NCBI GenBank assembly: GCA_910584205.1
Contig: CAJUAA010000004.1
Location: forward strand, 1 to 64,000
DNA from: an uncultured Lachnospiraceae bacterium
GTDB lineage: Bacteria; Bacillota; Clostridia; Lachnospirales; Lachnospiraceae
DNA length: 64,000 bases
Direction of reading: 5' to 3'
Below the pieces are notes generated by a model. The model saw only the letters and a list, made by a program, of their open reading frames with translations, did no database searches and was not told where the DNA came from. The position numbers and the translations under genes were made by a program. Below are positions 16,046-25,542 of the stretch, one piece after another (positions within the stretch are counted from its first letter, which is position 1; every line of letters begins with the position of its first letter).

Positions 16046-17485
16046 ATGAACTTGAACACGATCGATAAAAACGCGGCGCCTCCAACGGAGGAACCGGCCC
16101 GCCAGTATTATTTCATGGCAAAATGCAGACAGTATGTCAAGGAAATCGAGGAAGCGTCCGGACGCCGCCCCACCTTTTTTATTCAGACGTTTGGATGTCA
16201 GATGAACGCCCGGGATTCGGAGAAGCTTGCCGGCGTCCTGCTGGAGGCGGGCTATCAGGAGGCGGAGAGCGAGGATGCGGATTTTGTTGTCTACAATACC
16301 TGTACGGTCCGCGAAAACGCGAATCTCCGGGTATACGGGCGTCTGGGCGTGCTCCATGGATATAAGAAAAAAAATCCCCATATGAAGATCGCGTTATGCG
16401 GCTGTATGATGCAGGAAGCGGCAGTGGTGGAAAAGCTGAAGAAGAGCTACCGGTTTGTGGATCTGATCTTCGGGACACACAACATTTTCAAATTCGCAGA
16501 GCTACTTGTCTCCATGTTTGAGTCGGACCGGATGGTGATCGATATCTGGAAAGATACGGACCAGATTGTGGAAGACCTTCCGGTGGATCGGAAATATCCG
16601 TTTAAATCCGGAGTGAATATCATGTTTGGCTGCAACAACTTCTGCAGCTACTGTATTGTCCCCTATGTGAGAGGGCGGGAGCGAAGCCGGGAACCCCAGG
16701 AGATTCTCCGGGAGATCCGGGCTCTGGTGGCAGACGGCGTGGTGGAAGTCATGCTTCTGGGACAGAATGTGAACTCCTACGGGAAAAATCTGGAACATCC
16801 GGTCACTTTTGCGGAACTTCTCCGGCAGGTGGAGCAGATCGATGGGCTGAGGCGGATCCGTTTCATGACCTCTCATCCGAAAGATCTGTCGGACGAACTG
16901 ATTCAGGTTATGGCGGATTCGAAGAAAATCTGCCGGCATCTGCATCTTCCGCTGCAGTCCGGAAGCAGCCGGCTGCTGAAGATCATGAACCGGAGATATA
17001 CGAAGGAAGCGTATGTGGCGCTGGCAGACCGGATTCGGACAGCGATTCCGGATATCGCCCTGACCACGGATATTATCGTGGGATTTCCGGGCGAGACGGA
17101 AGAGGATTTTCAGGAGACGCTGGATGTGGTCAGAGAGGTGCGCTACGACAGCGCGTTTACCTTTATTTACAGCAAACGGACCGGAACCCCGGCAGCGGCC
17201 ATGGACAATCAGGTTCCGGAAGATGTGGTAAAGGAGCGGTTTGACCGTCTTTTAAAAGAAGTGCAGCGCATTTCCGGCGAGATGGCGGAGCGGTTTGCGG
17301 GCACGGAACAGGAGGTGCTGGTGGAAGAGAAAAACCATCAGATGGAAGGCTGTGTGTCCGGACGGCTCAGCAACAATCATGTGGTGCATTTCCCGGGAGA
17401 TGTCTCGCTGATCGGACAGATCGTCCGCGTCCGTCTGGAAGAATGCAGAGGGTTTTATTATATGGGACACAGGCAGGAACCGTGA
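16046..17485 (+). CDS. miaB: tRNA-2-methylthio-N6-dimethylallyladenosine synthase
   Basis: A 479-residue methylthiotransferase that converts i6A37 to ms2i6A37 in tRNAs reading U-starting codons. The N-terminal MTTase domain has its three cluster cysteines in TFGCQMNARDSE, NTCTVRENA and CGCMMQE. The radical SAM motif is FGCNNFCSYCIVPYVRGRERSR (CX3CX2C), and a C-terminal TRAM domain starts near residue 410 (EVLVEEKNHQMEG). The SR following RGRER and overall length fit MiaB rather than RimO or MtaB. GGAAGAGAAG precedes the start. Confidence 0.93.
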   Translation: MNLNTIDKNAAPPTEEPARQYYFMAKCRQYVKEIEEASGRRPTFFIQTFGCQMNARDSEKLAGVLLEAGYQEAESEDADFVVYNTCTVRENANLRVYGRLGVLHGYKKKNPHMKIALCGCMMQEAAVVEKLKKSYRFVDLIFGTHNIFKFAELLVSMFESDRMVIDIWKDTDQIVEDLPVDRKYPFKSGVNIMFGCNNFCSYCIVPYVRGRERSREPQEILREIRALVADGVVEVMLLGQNVNSYGKNLEHPVTFAELLRQVEQIDGLRRIRFMTSHPKDLSDELIQVMADSKKICRHLHLPLQSGSSRLLKIMNRRYTKEAYVALADRIRTAIPDIALTTDIIVGFPGETEEDFQETLDVVREVRYDSAFTFIYSKRTGTPAAAMDNQVPEDVVKERFDRLLKEVQRISGEMAERFAGTEQEVLVEEKNHQMEGCVSGRLSNNHVVHFPGDVSLIGQIVRVRLEECRGFYYMGHRQEP

Positions 17486-17509
17486 TCCGGGTTCAGGAGG
17501 AGGAAAAAC

Positions 17510-18667
17510 ATGTTTGGATTTGGAAAAAAGGAAAAGAAAGAAGAAAGACAGCCGTCCATCTCCATGGAGGAGTGGATGTATGAGACTATCTGCATGAATG
17601 TGGAAGGGGCGCAGAACCGGGGCGCATTTGTGGAAATACCTGGAGCCAGTCTGAAAGTATGGGCGGAATTTTTCCCGCCCCAGCCGCAGATGCTTCAGAT
17701 GGCGCTGCACTGCAGCCACCCGGAGTTCACCGATGAGATCGAAGAATTTCTGGTAGGGCCCGGAAATGATACCCTGCAGCAGCTGCAGGATCTTGCGGGA
17801 CAGGCCATGGGACTGGTTCTGGCACCGATCCTGTCCGTGCTGACAGCGGGAGAGTGCGAGCGGAAAATTACCCGGCTGGACGAGGAAGAACATGAGTTCT
17901 ATTCAGGCGTCAGCAATACCATAAGCCGCTGCCGGGACCGGGAGTCCATGGAACGGCATGTTCCCAGGCAGGGGCTGTTTGAACGGTTTGAGCAGGAGAT
18001 TCTTGAACATGTAGGGAAAAAGAACAATTACTGGATCAAGCTGTATGAAAGCCATTTTGGAAATGAGATCAACTGCGAGGCGCGGATCAACAACCGGATT
18101 GTTCCGGAACTGACGGCGCTTTTGACAGAGGATGTCCAAAACTGCGCCGCCATGGACTGGGATCAAAAGCAGACGGTCCTTCTGCTGCAGGACCCGTCCA
18201 CACGCACAGACGGTCTTTTTACCGCAGCACAGATACAGGAATATGCCGGACAGGCGATCCATATGCTGGCGGGAGAGGTGCCCTATGACGATATTTACGG
18301 TCGTCTGCTGGAACTGACCGGAGACGAGTCCCTGTCCTTTGAACTGCTCTATCTGCTTCCGGAGATCTTCTGCTTCCGCTGTCTTCAGGATTTTGACACC
18401 TGCCGGCGGAAAATCCTGCTGTACCGGCCGGGACAGCAGGAAAGCCTTGCCTTGAATGAATCCCAGATCGGAAGCTACAACTGGATGGAAGCGGCGGTAG
18501 AACGGTATCTGTCAGAGGAGCGGCCGGATAACAGCGTGCTGCTTCAGATCATCCGTCTCAGTTCCAGCGCGGGAGCCCTTTCAGCTGCCATGGAGAAAGG
18601 GTCCAGCATGAAAAACGGACGGCATTTCATTGCGCTTAACGTACCCGAACACTATGTTTTGAGATGA
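17510..18667 (+). CDS. Hypothetical cytoplasmic protein
   Basis: A 385-residue acidic soluble protein that I do not recognise. It has no signal peptide or membrane segment. The N-terminus is a short basic tail (FGFGKKEKKEE). Residues about 20-120 look like an alpha/beta domain (GAFVEIPGASLKVWAEFFPP) and the rest is mostly helical. It begins 24 bp after miaB with AGGAGGAG just upstream, so it is probably in the same transcript. No clear partner or catalytic motif is visible. Confidence 0.6.
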   Translation: MFGFGKKEKKEERQPSISMEEWMYETICMNVEGAQNRGAFVEIPGASLKVWAEFFPPQPQMLQMALHCSHPEFTDEIEEFLVGPGNDTLQQLQDLAGQAMGLVLAPILSVLTAGECERKITRLDEEEHEFYSGVSNTISRCRDRESMERHVPRQGLFERFEQEILEHVGKKNNYWIKLYESHFGNEINCEARINNRIVPELTALLTEDVQNCAAMDWDQKQTVLLLQDPSTRTDGLFTAAQIQEYAGQAIHMLAGEVPYDDIYGRLLELTGDESLSFELLYLLPEIFCFRCLQDFDTCRRKILLYRPGQQESLALNESQIGSYNWMEAAVERYLSEERPDNSVLLQIIRLSSSAGALSAAMEKGSSMKNGRHFIALNVPEHYVLR

Positions 18668-18916
18668 CAGGCGTATATCCGGACTTTTCAGTTTTTCTTA
18701 AGAAATATTATGAATTGCTTCAGACACGGGAAAGATAAAATGTGATATCCTATTGTACAGGAAAATCGGACAGGTGCAGAGTCTGTCCATGGGATGGGCA
18801 GATGGGATACCATAAGGAAGGTTCTGCCAACAATCACTGTGCGAGCTGCCATGACCTATGGGCAGGCTGCATACCATGTGGAAGATCATAAGACAGCAGG
18901 AAGGAATGAAGTACGG

Positions 18917-19825
18917 ATGGAGCGTCGGAGAAATATGACAGAGAGAGAACGGATGAGGAGACGGGAGCAGATACGCAGGAAGAAGAAGCGCAGGCTTCGC
19001 CGGAAGATCAAACGGATCTGCAGATGCCTCCTGTTCCTGACAGCGGTTCTTGTCATGGTGTGGCTGCTGGTCTTTGTGCTGAAGAAAGCGGACATTCTGC
19101 CGGGAGGAAGAGGGCCGGAGATGGAAAAACCGGTTCAGCGGACAGAGGCGGAAGTGAGAGAGAAGCTGGAGGAAATGGCAAAAAAAGACAAAGACTATAA
19201 GAAAATACTGGAGCATTATGAGGATTATCCGGAAACATATCTGGCGGCGCTCGCCAACAATCCGGAGATGCTGGACTATGTACTGGGATATCCGGACAGC
19301 GACGGAACGGTCCGCGCAGAGCTGACCAAAAAGGAAAAATCACAGGATTATCCGCTGTTTCTTCAGTGGGACGAGCGCTGGGGATACGGCTCCTATGGTT
19401 CCAGCAGCATCGGCATCTCGGGATGCGGGCCCACCTGTCTGTCCATGGTGATCTACGGACTGACGGATAACGCGATGGCGACTCCGGACAAGGTGGCACG
19501 TTACTCGGAGGAGCAGGGCTATTATATAGAAGGAACCGGCACCTCCTGGGATCTGATGACGGAAGGAGCGGCGGCCTTCGGGGTGACAGGCAGTGAACTG
19601 TCTCTGGATGAAAGTTCCATGAAACGGGAACTGGATGACAAACATCCGATCATCTGTGCCATGAGAGCGGGAGATTTTACGGCGGCCGGACATTTTATCG
19701 TGATCCGTGGATATGACAAAAAGGGATTTATCGTCAATGATCCTAACTGTATGGCAAGAAGTGAGAAACGCTGGACCTATGAAGAGCTGAGCGGACAGAT
19801 CAAAAATCTGTGGTCTTATCAATAA
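18917..19825 (+). CDS. Membrane-anchored C39-like cysteine peptidase
   Basis: A 302-residue protein. An Arg/Lys-rich cytoplasmic tail is followed by one membrane helix (about 37-56), a helical linker, and a C39-like papain-fold domain. The domain begins LFLQWDERWGYGSYGSSSIGISGCGPTCLSM, with catalytic Cys in SGCGPTC, and has GHFIVIRGYDKKGFIVNDPN carrying the His and Asn/Asp. Such proteins act outside the cell on wall peptides or proteins. The start is uncertain: 18917 (AGGAA upstream) and 18935 are both possible, while the frame start at 18794 lacks a ribosome site. Confidence 0.78.
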   Translation: MERRRNMTERERMRRREQIRRKKKRRLRRKIKRICRCLLFLTAVLVMVWLLVFVLKKADILPGGRGPEMEKPVQRTEAEVREKLEEMAKKDKDYKKILEHYEDYPETYLAALANNPEMLDYVLGYPDSDGTVRAELTKKEKSQDYPLFLQWDERWGYGSYGSSSIGISGCGPTCLSMVIYGLTDNAMATPDKVARYSEEQGYYIEGTGTSWDLMTEGAAAFGVTGSELSLDESSMKRELDDKHPIICAMRAGDFTAAGHFIVIRGYDKKGFIVNDPNCMARSEKRWTYEELSGQIKNLWSYQ

Positions 19826-19873
19826 AAGGACGGAAGCCATCGTGGTTCAGAAAAGAGAAGGGGAGTGAGTGAC

Positions 19874-21487
19874 TTGCAGAATCGTATCGGCAGAAACATG
19901 GACAGAAGGTGGCTGTGGATCCTGATCCCCTGTGTTCTGATCCTGCTTCTGCAGTTGACAGAACTGTTCCTGTACAGCAGGTACCGTCTGGAGCTGAGGA
20001 CGGCACAGCAGATGGTCAAGGGATGCGGCATATGGTTTGTTGCGCCGCTGTTTATGATCGTCGGTTTTTATCAGCTGTATTCGGACCGTGGGAGGCGCCG
20101 CATGGGCGGCGCGCTGTCCGGTCTTCTGGTCATCCTTGTATGCTGTGTCGCCTATGCCCGGGCAGGCATCTATTTATATGAGGATGAATACAGAAAGGAA
20201 ACGTGGACGGAGGACGGGTTTCTGATCGGTACATCCGGGGGGACCGGGCAGGAAGCGGTGTACGAACCGGCGTACGGGATTTTCCGGATTCCGTTTTCAG
20301 GCTGGGACAGGGAAGGAATCCAAAAACGTCTGCATGCCCGATACAGCAGCAACATAGAGCTTGTGGGGGACACAGAAGGGGATTTTTGTATCTGTACCGC
20401 AGAGTCCAGAAGAACCGGGATCACGCCCTTTTATTTTCAGGTGAAAAATGACTACTGGCTGAACGGCAATTTTGAAAACCGGCTCATGGCGATGAATGCG
20501 TCTGTCTTCTGGAAAACGAGAAACCGGATGGCGGTGCTGGCTGCCGGTGCTGGAGAGGAAGCGATGGAGCTTTCGGATGAGCTGTATGGGATAAATCATG
20601 CGGCTGACAGCAAGTATTACCTGAATATACGGTGCGTTTCAAAAGAGGATATCCCGTCCTGTGCCGCGGATCTGGCGGACTGGTATATCTATGCGAAAGA
20701 GGATGGACGGTATTTTCAGAACGGAACGCTTTACGAAGACAGCTGCCTGCAAAAGGTCTGTCTGTTCGGGGAAGAGACGGTATCCGTGGAATTTCCGGAG
20801 CTGTCCCGGTGGCTTAAGCAATACTCCTGGCTGGAGCTGAAGGAAGCCATCGAGGAAACGCTGATGGAAGCGTATCCGTCGTCTTCCGGGCAGGAAACGT
20901 CCGAAGAAGACTCAGAAACTCCCATGGAAGGCGGGATGACCGAGGAAGAGTGGGCCGTCTGGTTTATGGAACGCTATGATACGGCGGATTATGAGAAAGA
21001 ATGTTCCGTTGGAGACAGCGGGGTACGTTACCGGATGATCTGTGTGGACGCCGCTTTGGGACAGCGCGTATACGCCCTTCTGAAAAGTACGGACGACGGG
21101 GCGTCCTGGCAGGCGCACTGCCGGGACCCTTTTGACGTGCAGACGGGAATGGACATCAACTTTACCTTCCTGACCGAAGAATATGGATTTGCTTCCCTGG
21201 ATCACAACGGCGGAGACGAAGCGGATCTGTATGTGACGGAGGACGGCGGAAAAAGTTATCAGAAATGTATCTTTCAGGGAGTCAGTGCAGAACTGGAGGA
21301 CGGATATTACTACAATCCTTACGATTATCCCGAAATGCCTTACGAAGAAAACGGAAAACTGTACGTGCTGTGCGGACAGGGGGCGGATGGCGATTATGCG
21401 GGAGGAGACGATGCCGGCATGGCGCTGTTTGAATCAGAAGATCGCGGACATACCTTTTTGTATCAGGAGATCCGGAAACCAAAGTAG
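19874..21487 (+). CDS. Membrane protein with extracellular Asp-box (BNR) repeats
   Basis: About 537 residues. Three N-terminal hydrophobic segments (WLWILIPCVLILLLQ, WFVAPLFMIVGFYQLY, ALSGLLVILVCCVAYARAGIYLY) are followed by a large extracytoplasmic part. The last 150 residues contain Asp-box motifs S-x-D-x-G-x-x-W/Y/F: STDDGASW, TEDGGKSY and ESEDRGHTF, as in sialidase/BNR propellers, though too few for a full propeller here. The start is unsure: TTG 19874 has GGGGAG 8 nt upstream; GTG 19865 and ATG 19898 are alternatives. It follows the C39-like peptidase by about 45 bp. Function unknown. Confidence 0.6.
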   Translation: MQNRIGRNMDRRWLWILIPCVLILLLQLTELFLYSRYRLELRTAQQMVKGCGIWFVAPLFMIVGFYQLYSDRGRRRMGGALSGLLVILVCCVAYARAGIYLYEDEYRKETWTEDGFLIGTSGGTGQEAVYEPAYGIFRIPFSGWDREGIQKRLHARYSSNIELVGDTEGDFCICTAESRRTGITPFYFQVKNDYWLNGNFENRLMAMNASVFWKTRNRMAVLAAGAGEEAMELSDELYGINHAADSKYYLNIRCVSKEDIPSCAADLADWYIYAKEDGRYFQNGTLYEDSCLQKVCLFGEETVSVEFPELSRWLKQYSWLELKEAIEETLMEAYPSSSGQETSEEDSETPMEGGMTEEEWAVWFMERYDTADYEKECSVGDSGVRYRMICVDAALGQRVYALLKSTDDGASWQAHCRDPFDVQTGMDINFTFLTEEYGFASLDHNGGDEADLYVTEDGGKSYQKCIFQGVSAELEDGYYYNPYDYPEMPYEENGKLYVLCGQGADGDYAGGDDAGMALFESEDRGHTFLYQEIRKPK

Positions 21488-21514
21488 GGGAGTGCTGCAG
21501 ATGCAGCGCTCCTT

Positions 21515-22561
21515 TTACTTTTCTCTCAGCTGGACCAGATTGGCAGCCTTTCGTTTGTTGTCTTCTTTCATGGCCGCGTAATGCTTCCGGGTGGTGTTGA
21601 CATTTTTGTGTCCCAGTACATCCGCAACCAGATAAATGTCGCCGGTTTCCTGGTACAGGGACGTACCATAGGTACTGCGGAGCTTGTGAGGCGTAATTTT
21701 CTTTACGGTGGCTGTGGATGCGTATTTTTTCACCAGCCGTTCCACAGACCGCACGGTAATTCTGGTATTTTTCTGCGAAATAAACAATGCGTTTTCATGC
21801 CCCGGTTCCGGTTCCATGACCAGTCGTTCCTCCAGATAATTCCGAAGCATCTCTTCGGTCTCTTCTCCGAAATAGACAATGTCTTCATTGCCGCCCTTTC
21901 GAATTACACGCATGGCGCCGTTGTCAAAATCCAGATCGGAAATATCCAGCCCGACCAGCTCCGTCACCCGAACGCCGGTTCCCAGCAGAGTGACAACGAT
22001 GGCCAGATCCCGGAGTCTGTTCCTGTTGTGCCATACTTTCTGGCTTTTGGTCAATTTCTCCCCGGATTCGATGTTGTCAATCAGCTGAGCAACCTCATTG
22101 GCGTCCAGACGGATGATATTCTTTTCCTTGATTTTGGGAACGTCCACCACAGACGGCGCGTTTTTCTGAATCATTTCTTTTTTGTGAAAATAACTAAAGA
22201 AGGTATTCAGCGTGGCCAGCTTCCGCGCCTTGCCTTCTTCATGGTTCCGATAAATCTGCCCGTCCTTTTCATAATACGTAAGAAAAGACAGATATTCTTC
22301 GATGTCCACCGGCTGCAGGTCGTCCAGTATGGATACGGGAAGCGTACGGATATCCCTGTCCTTAAAATAAGGATTTTCTGATTTCAGAAAAAAGAAAAAC
22401 GTACTCAGGTCATAGGCATAATTCCGGCGGGTATTCGTCGCCTTCTTGATTTCCATGGCACGAAAGAAATCGCCGGCAAACGCGGGAAGCTCCTTCTGAA
22501 GTTCACGTAATTTTTTTATGTTAACTATATCCATCTGTTCATGGTAAGATAATGTCGGCAT
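21515..22561 (-). CDS. Tyrosine recombinase (XerC/XerD-like integrase)
   Basis: A 348-residue recombinase. An N-terminal SAM-like core-binding domain (NTRRNYAYDLSTFFFFL) is followed by the catalytic domain with Arg in TGVRVTELVGL, HKLRSTYGT (HxxR), and LGHKNVNTTRKHYA with the His/Tyr nucleophile pair. All catalytic residues are present. ATG 22561 is chosen because GGAGG is 9 nt upstream; the longer frame runs into the promoter. No other phage or conjugation gene is near, so it is more likely a housekeeping or local recombinase than the integrase of an element. A near-perfect palindrome lies about 65 bp upstream. Confidence 0.9.
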   Translation of the reverse strand: MPTLSYHEQMDIVNIKKLRELQKELPAFAGDFFRAMEIKKATNTRRNYAYDLSTFFFFLKSENPYFKDRDIRTLPVSILDDLQPVDIEEYLSFLTYYEKDGQIYRNHEEGKARKLATLNTFFSYFHKKEMIQKNAPSVVDVPKIKEKNIIRLDANEVAQLIDNIESGEKLTKSQKVWHNRNRLRDLAIVVTLLGTGVRVTELVGLDISDLDFDNGAMRVIRKGGNEDIVYFGEETEEMLRNYLEERLVMEPEPGHENALFISQKNTRITVRSVERLVKKYASTATVKKITPHKLRSTYGTSLYQETGDIYLVADVLGHKNVNTTRKHYAAMKEDNKRKAANLVQLREK

Positions 22562-22626
22562 GTGTGTAAACCTCCTGAAAAAAATATAAATTGTTTTGCG
22601 TAAAAGCCCGAATCCCCGGATCGCAC

Positions 22627-22668
22627 GTATAACACGTCGTAAAACTGCCATTTTGCGACGCGTTATAC
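22627..22668. promoter_or_regulatory. 42-bp palindrome upstream of the recombinase
   Basis: Arms GTATAACACGTCGTAAAA (22627-22644) and its complement at 22651-22668 match at 16 of 18 positions around a 6-bp centre CTGCCA. Two recombinase-arm-like halves around a 6-bp centre is the layout of a Xer/dif-type crossover site, but it could equally be an operator. A partial arm, TTTTGCGTAAAA, recurs at 22594-22605. Confidence 0.6.
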
Positions 22669-22805
22669 ATCTGTATTGTACTACTGTTCTATAGAAATTG
22701 CAAGGTATGATTAAAAGATTTTTGAAAAAACAGGAAAAGCTGAAATGAAAAACCGGAAATACGAATTTGGATCTCTACGACTTCCGGGAAAATCCCAAAA
22801 GGAAA

Positions 22806-22835
22806 TTGACGAATCAAACCGGATATTGGTATACT
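22806..22835 (+). promoter_or_regulatory. Promoter of the ABC_ATPase gene
   Basis: TTGACG (22806-22811), 18-bp spacer ending in TGG (extended -10), TATACT (22830-22835). Confidence 0.75.
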
Positions 22836-22872
22836 GGGAAAAGAGAAAACAGCTGAAAAGGAGAAAATGATC

Positions 22873-24606
22873 ATGAAACCATCCAGTGAACTGCGCAGCA
22901 TGCTGCGTGCCATTGACCATAAAGGATATCCTGCCTACAAATCATTGGCAGGCGTCTATCAGTTTCCGAATTTTGTATTGTCCATCGATCACGTACAGGG
23001 AGATCCATTCGCGTCCCCGTCCAGCCTTCATGTGGAGATTCCGCTGAAAAGCGCGGGCTTTCCGGCGGCGTATATGGATCAGGGCTGTTCCCGTATTGCC
23101 CTGCAGGACTTTCTGACCAGACGTTTTGGTTCTCAGTTTGAAGAGTATAATTTTAAAGCGAAGGGTTCCGGTAAAAGCGGCCTCCTGTCGATCACGCGCT
23201 GCGGACAGGAGGTTCTGGAACGAAGTGCGTGTGAGATTACAGATACTCGAATCATCTCCCGCTTCCATGTGGGCTTTCCGGCCTTTGGACGTACCATCAA
23301 CGCCGGGGAGCTGGATAAGATCCTGTTTGATTTTCTTCCCCGCTGTGTGGAGAACAGCTTCTTCCATCAAAAACTGGACAGCCGGAACGTAGAATCCGCG
23401 GTGTTCCTCTCCGAGAATCAGCATGCGCTCAGAAAAATTCTGCGGGAAGAAAAGCTGGCTGCTTTTGTGGCCAATGGCTCCATACTGCCCAGAAAAAGCG
23501 GTGTCTCCGACCTGCCGATGAAAGACAGCGTTCCTTTCCACTCTCCCGCTTCCATGGAGAGAACCTTTGTTCTTCCTCATAAAGGAGAAATTACCGGCAT
23601 GGCAATCCCGCAGGGAATCACACTGATCGTAGGCGGCGGTTATCATGGGAAATCTACCCTTCTGGAAGCACTGCAGAACGGTGTTTATGACCACATTGCC
23701 GGGGACGGACGGGAATATGTCATTACCGATGATACTGCGGTCAAACTCCGTGCAGAGGACGGCCGTTCTATCCGAAACGTGGATATTTCGCTGTTTATCA
23801 ACGACCTTCCCAACAAAAAGGATACCACATCCTTTTCCACGCCGGATGCCAGCGGAAGCACTTCCCAGGCTGCCGGTGTGGTGGAATATATGGAAGCCGG
23901 TTCCAGGCTTTTTCTTATTGACGAGGATACTTCCGCGACTAATTTTATGGTGCGGGATGATTTCATGCAGCAGGTCATCAGCCGCGAGAAGGAACCGATC
24001 ACTCCGTTTCTGGAGCGTGCCCGGGATCTCTATGAACAGGAGGGAATCTCCACGATCCTGGTGGCCGGCAGCTCGGGTGCCTTTTTCTATATCGCAGACA
24101 AAGTACTGCAGATGGACTGCTACTGCCCTGTCGATATTACAGACCGGGTAAAGGAACTGTGCAAAGAACATCAAATGCCCAGAATCCAGGCGCCGGGATT
24201 CCACCGGATGGATTTTCAGCGTACACTCCCGCTGTATAAGCGCAATCCCGGCCGCAGCAACAGCCATCGGGGCGGGAACCGTCAGGGAAGTGACCGCCGC
24301 CAGGAGCATATGAAAGTAAAGACCTTTGGCAGGGATTCTTTTTCCCTGGACAAAGAAACAGTGGATCTGCGTTATGTGGAACAGCTTGCGGACTCGGAAC
24401 AGACTACTGCCCTCGCTTATCTCCTGCGTTATGCACTGGAACAGACAGCGGATGGAAAACGTACCGTACAGCAGATCGTCCGGGTTTTGTCTGAGACGCT
24501 GGAAAAAAAAGGATGGAGTCCGTTCTGCAGTTCTTATATTCCCTGCGGGCTCGCCAGGCCCCGCAGGCAGGAAATCCATGCCTGCCTGAACCGTTTTCGG
24601 GGATAG
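22873..24606 (+). CDS. ABC_ATPase-family P-loop protein
   Basis: A 577-residue soluble ATPase of the predicted ABC_ATPase family (Pfam ABC_ATPase, MRB1590-like). Motifs: Walker A GGGYHGKSTLLEAL (about 255-268), an ABC-signature-like SGSTSQAAGVVEYMEAGS, Walker B LFLIDEDTSATNFMVRDD, and ILVAGSSGAFFYIAD. There is no transporter partner. A Gly/Arg/Ser-rich basic patch at about 455-480 (NPGRSNSHRGGNRQGSDRRQ) suggests nucleic-acid binding, in line with the RNA-binding trypanosomal relative. ATG 22873 is preferred over 22867 from AAGGAG spacing. It converges with the ZorB-like gene, with only 12 bp between stops. Confidence 0.85.
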   Translation: MKPSSELRSMLRAIDHKGYPAYKSLAGVYQFPNFVLSIDHVQGDPFASPSSLHVEIPLKSAGFPAAYMDQGCSRIALQDFLTRRFGSQFEEYNFKAKGSGKSGLLSITRCGQEVLERSACEITDTRIISRFHVGFPAFGRTINAGELDKILFDFLPRCVENSFFHQKLDSRNVESAVFLSENQHALRKILREEKLAAFVANGSILPRKSGVSDLPMKDSVPFHSPASMERTFVLPHKGEITGMAIPQGITLIVGGGYHGKSTLLEALQNGVYDHIAGDGREYVITDDTAVKLRAEDGRSIRNVDISLFINDLPNKKDTTSFSTPDASGSTSQAAGVVEYMEAGSRLFLIDEDTSATNFMVRDDFMQQVISREKEPITPFLERARDLYEQEGISTILVAGSSGAFFYIADKVLQMDCYCPVDITDRVKELCKEHQMPRIQAPGFHRMDFQRTLPLYKRNPGRSNSHRGGNRQGSDRRQEHMKVKTFGRDSFSLDKETVDLRYVEQLADSEQTTALAYLLRYALEQTADGKRTVQQIVRVLSETLEKKGWSPFCSSYIPCGLARPRRQEIHACLNRFRG

Positions 24607-24618
24607 CGAAGCCGTTTC

Positions 24619-25542
24619 CTACGGCTCTTCCTGATCCTGATCCGAATCCTGTCCCGGAGCCTGATTCAGGATCTCGGTGATTTTGTTGATCATCTCATCT
24701 TCCTTCAGGCGGAATTTGATCTCCACCCGCCGGGAAGCGGCCATATCGACTTTGTCAGAATTCATCTCATAGATCGGATTGCTGAAGGAACGTCCGTTGA
24801 CGGTCAGCAGGCGCTGCAGCTCCGCTGTCTGTTCCTCCGGCAGTCCGTTCTCGTCATTGAGACAGAATTTTGCCACGGAATTGGCCCGGTTATAGGAAAG
24901 CGTCATATTGCTCTGATAGGTTCCGTCTGTATCCGTGTGCCCCTCTATGATGATCTCCGCGATATATGGACGGAAATTATCCTGCAGAAGGACTCCCAGA
25001 TACATGGGGATGATTTCTTTCAGCGAGTCCTTGCTTTCCGGGGTCAGCGTCGCGCTGTTATAGCGGAACAGGACGTCGGACGAAAAGGTAATGGAACCGG
25101 TCTGGGCGTCCACTTTCATGGAAGAATTGCTGAAGCGGGTCTGCAGTTCTCCGATGATATCGGTTCTGATGCCGACGATATCCTGAAGTTCTCTTCTGGT
25201 TGCATCCAGTTCTGCCCGCGCCTCGTCGATCTCCAGATGCGCGGCATCCAGTTCTTCCTTTGTCATGGTTGCCTGCGCATAGGCGGCTTCCAGTTCCTTC
25301 AGGGAATTCCGCAGCTCTTCCTCGGAAGATTCCAGATCGGCTTTGGACGCCTCCAGTTCGGTGCGGGTTGCGTTCAGCTGAAGCTGCGCCTCCTCCAGAT
25401 CCGTCCGCTTCTGTTTGTAGATGGCAAGCGTGATGGCGATGATCAGAATAAAGATCAAAAGCAGAGCGGCCATCATGTCGGAGTAGGACTGCCAGTAGCC
25501 GGGTTCTGCAAAAGCGGCTTTTGTCTCTTTCTTATTTTTCAT
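24619..25542 (-). CDS. ZorB/MotB-like OmpA-domain motor protein
   Basis: A 307-residue protein. One membrane helix (about 20-42) is preceded by WQSYSDMMAALLLIF, in which the Asp before MM is the ion-binding residue of MotB/ZorB stators. A coiled coil of about 90 residues with heptad-like Glu/Leu/Ala repeats (ATRTELEASKADLESSEEEL) follows. An OmpA-like peptidoglycan-binding domain comes next, with IIIEGHTDTDGTYQSNMTLSYNRANSVAKF and DMAASRRVEIKF. The long coiled coil would reach a thick Gram-positive wall. Its start overlaps the end of the ZorA-like gene, so the two form one operon. Confidence 0.85.
   Translation of the reverse strand: MKNKKETKAAFAEPGYWQSYSDMMAALLLIFILIIAITLAIYKQKRTDLEEAQLQLNATRTELEASKADLESSEEELRNSLKELEAAYAQATMTKEELDAAHLEIDEARAELDATRRELQDIVGIRTDIIGELQTRFSNSSMKVDAQTGSITFSSDVLFRYNSATLTPESKDSLKEIIPMYLGVLLQDNFRPYIAEIIIEGHTDTDGTYQSNMTLSYNRANSVAKFCLNDENGLPEEQTAELQRLLTVNGRSFSNPIYEMNSDKVDMAASRRVEIKFRLKEDEMINKITEILNQAPGQDSDQDQEEP

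Noticed and set aside
21515..22561. Integrase of a prophage or conjugative element
   Set aside because: No phage, relaxase, excisionase or attachment-site pair nearby; flanking genes are ordinary chromosomal ones.
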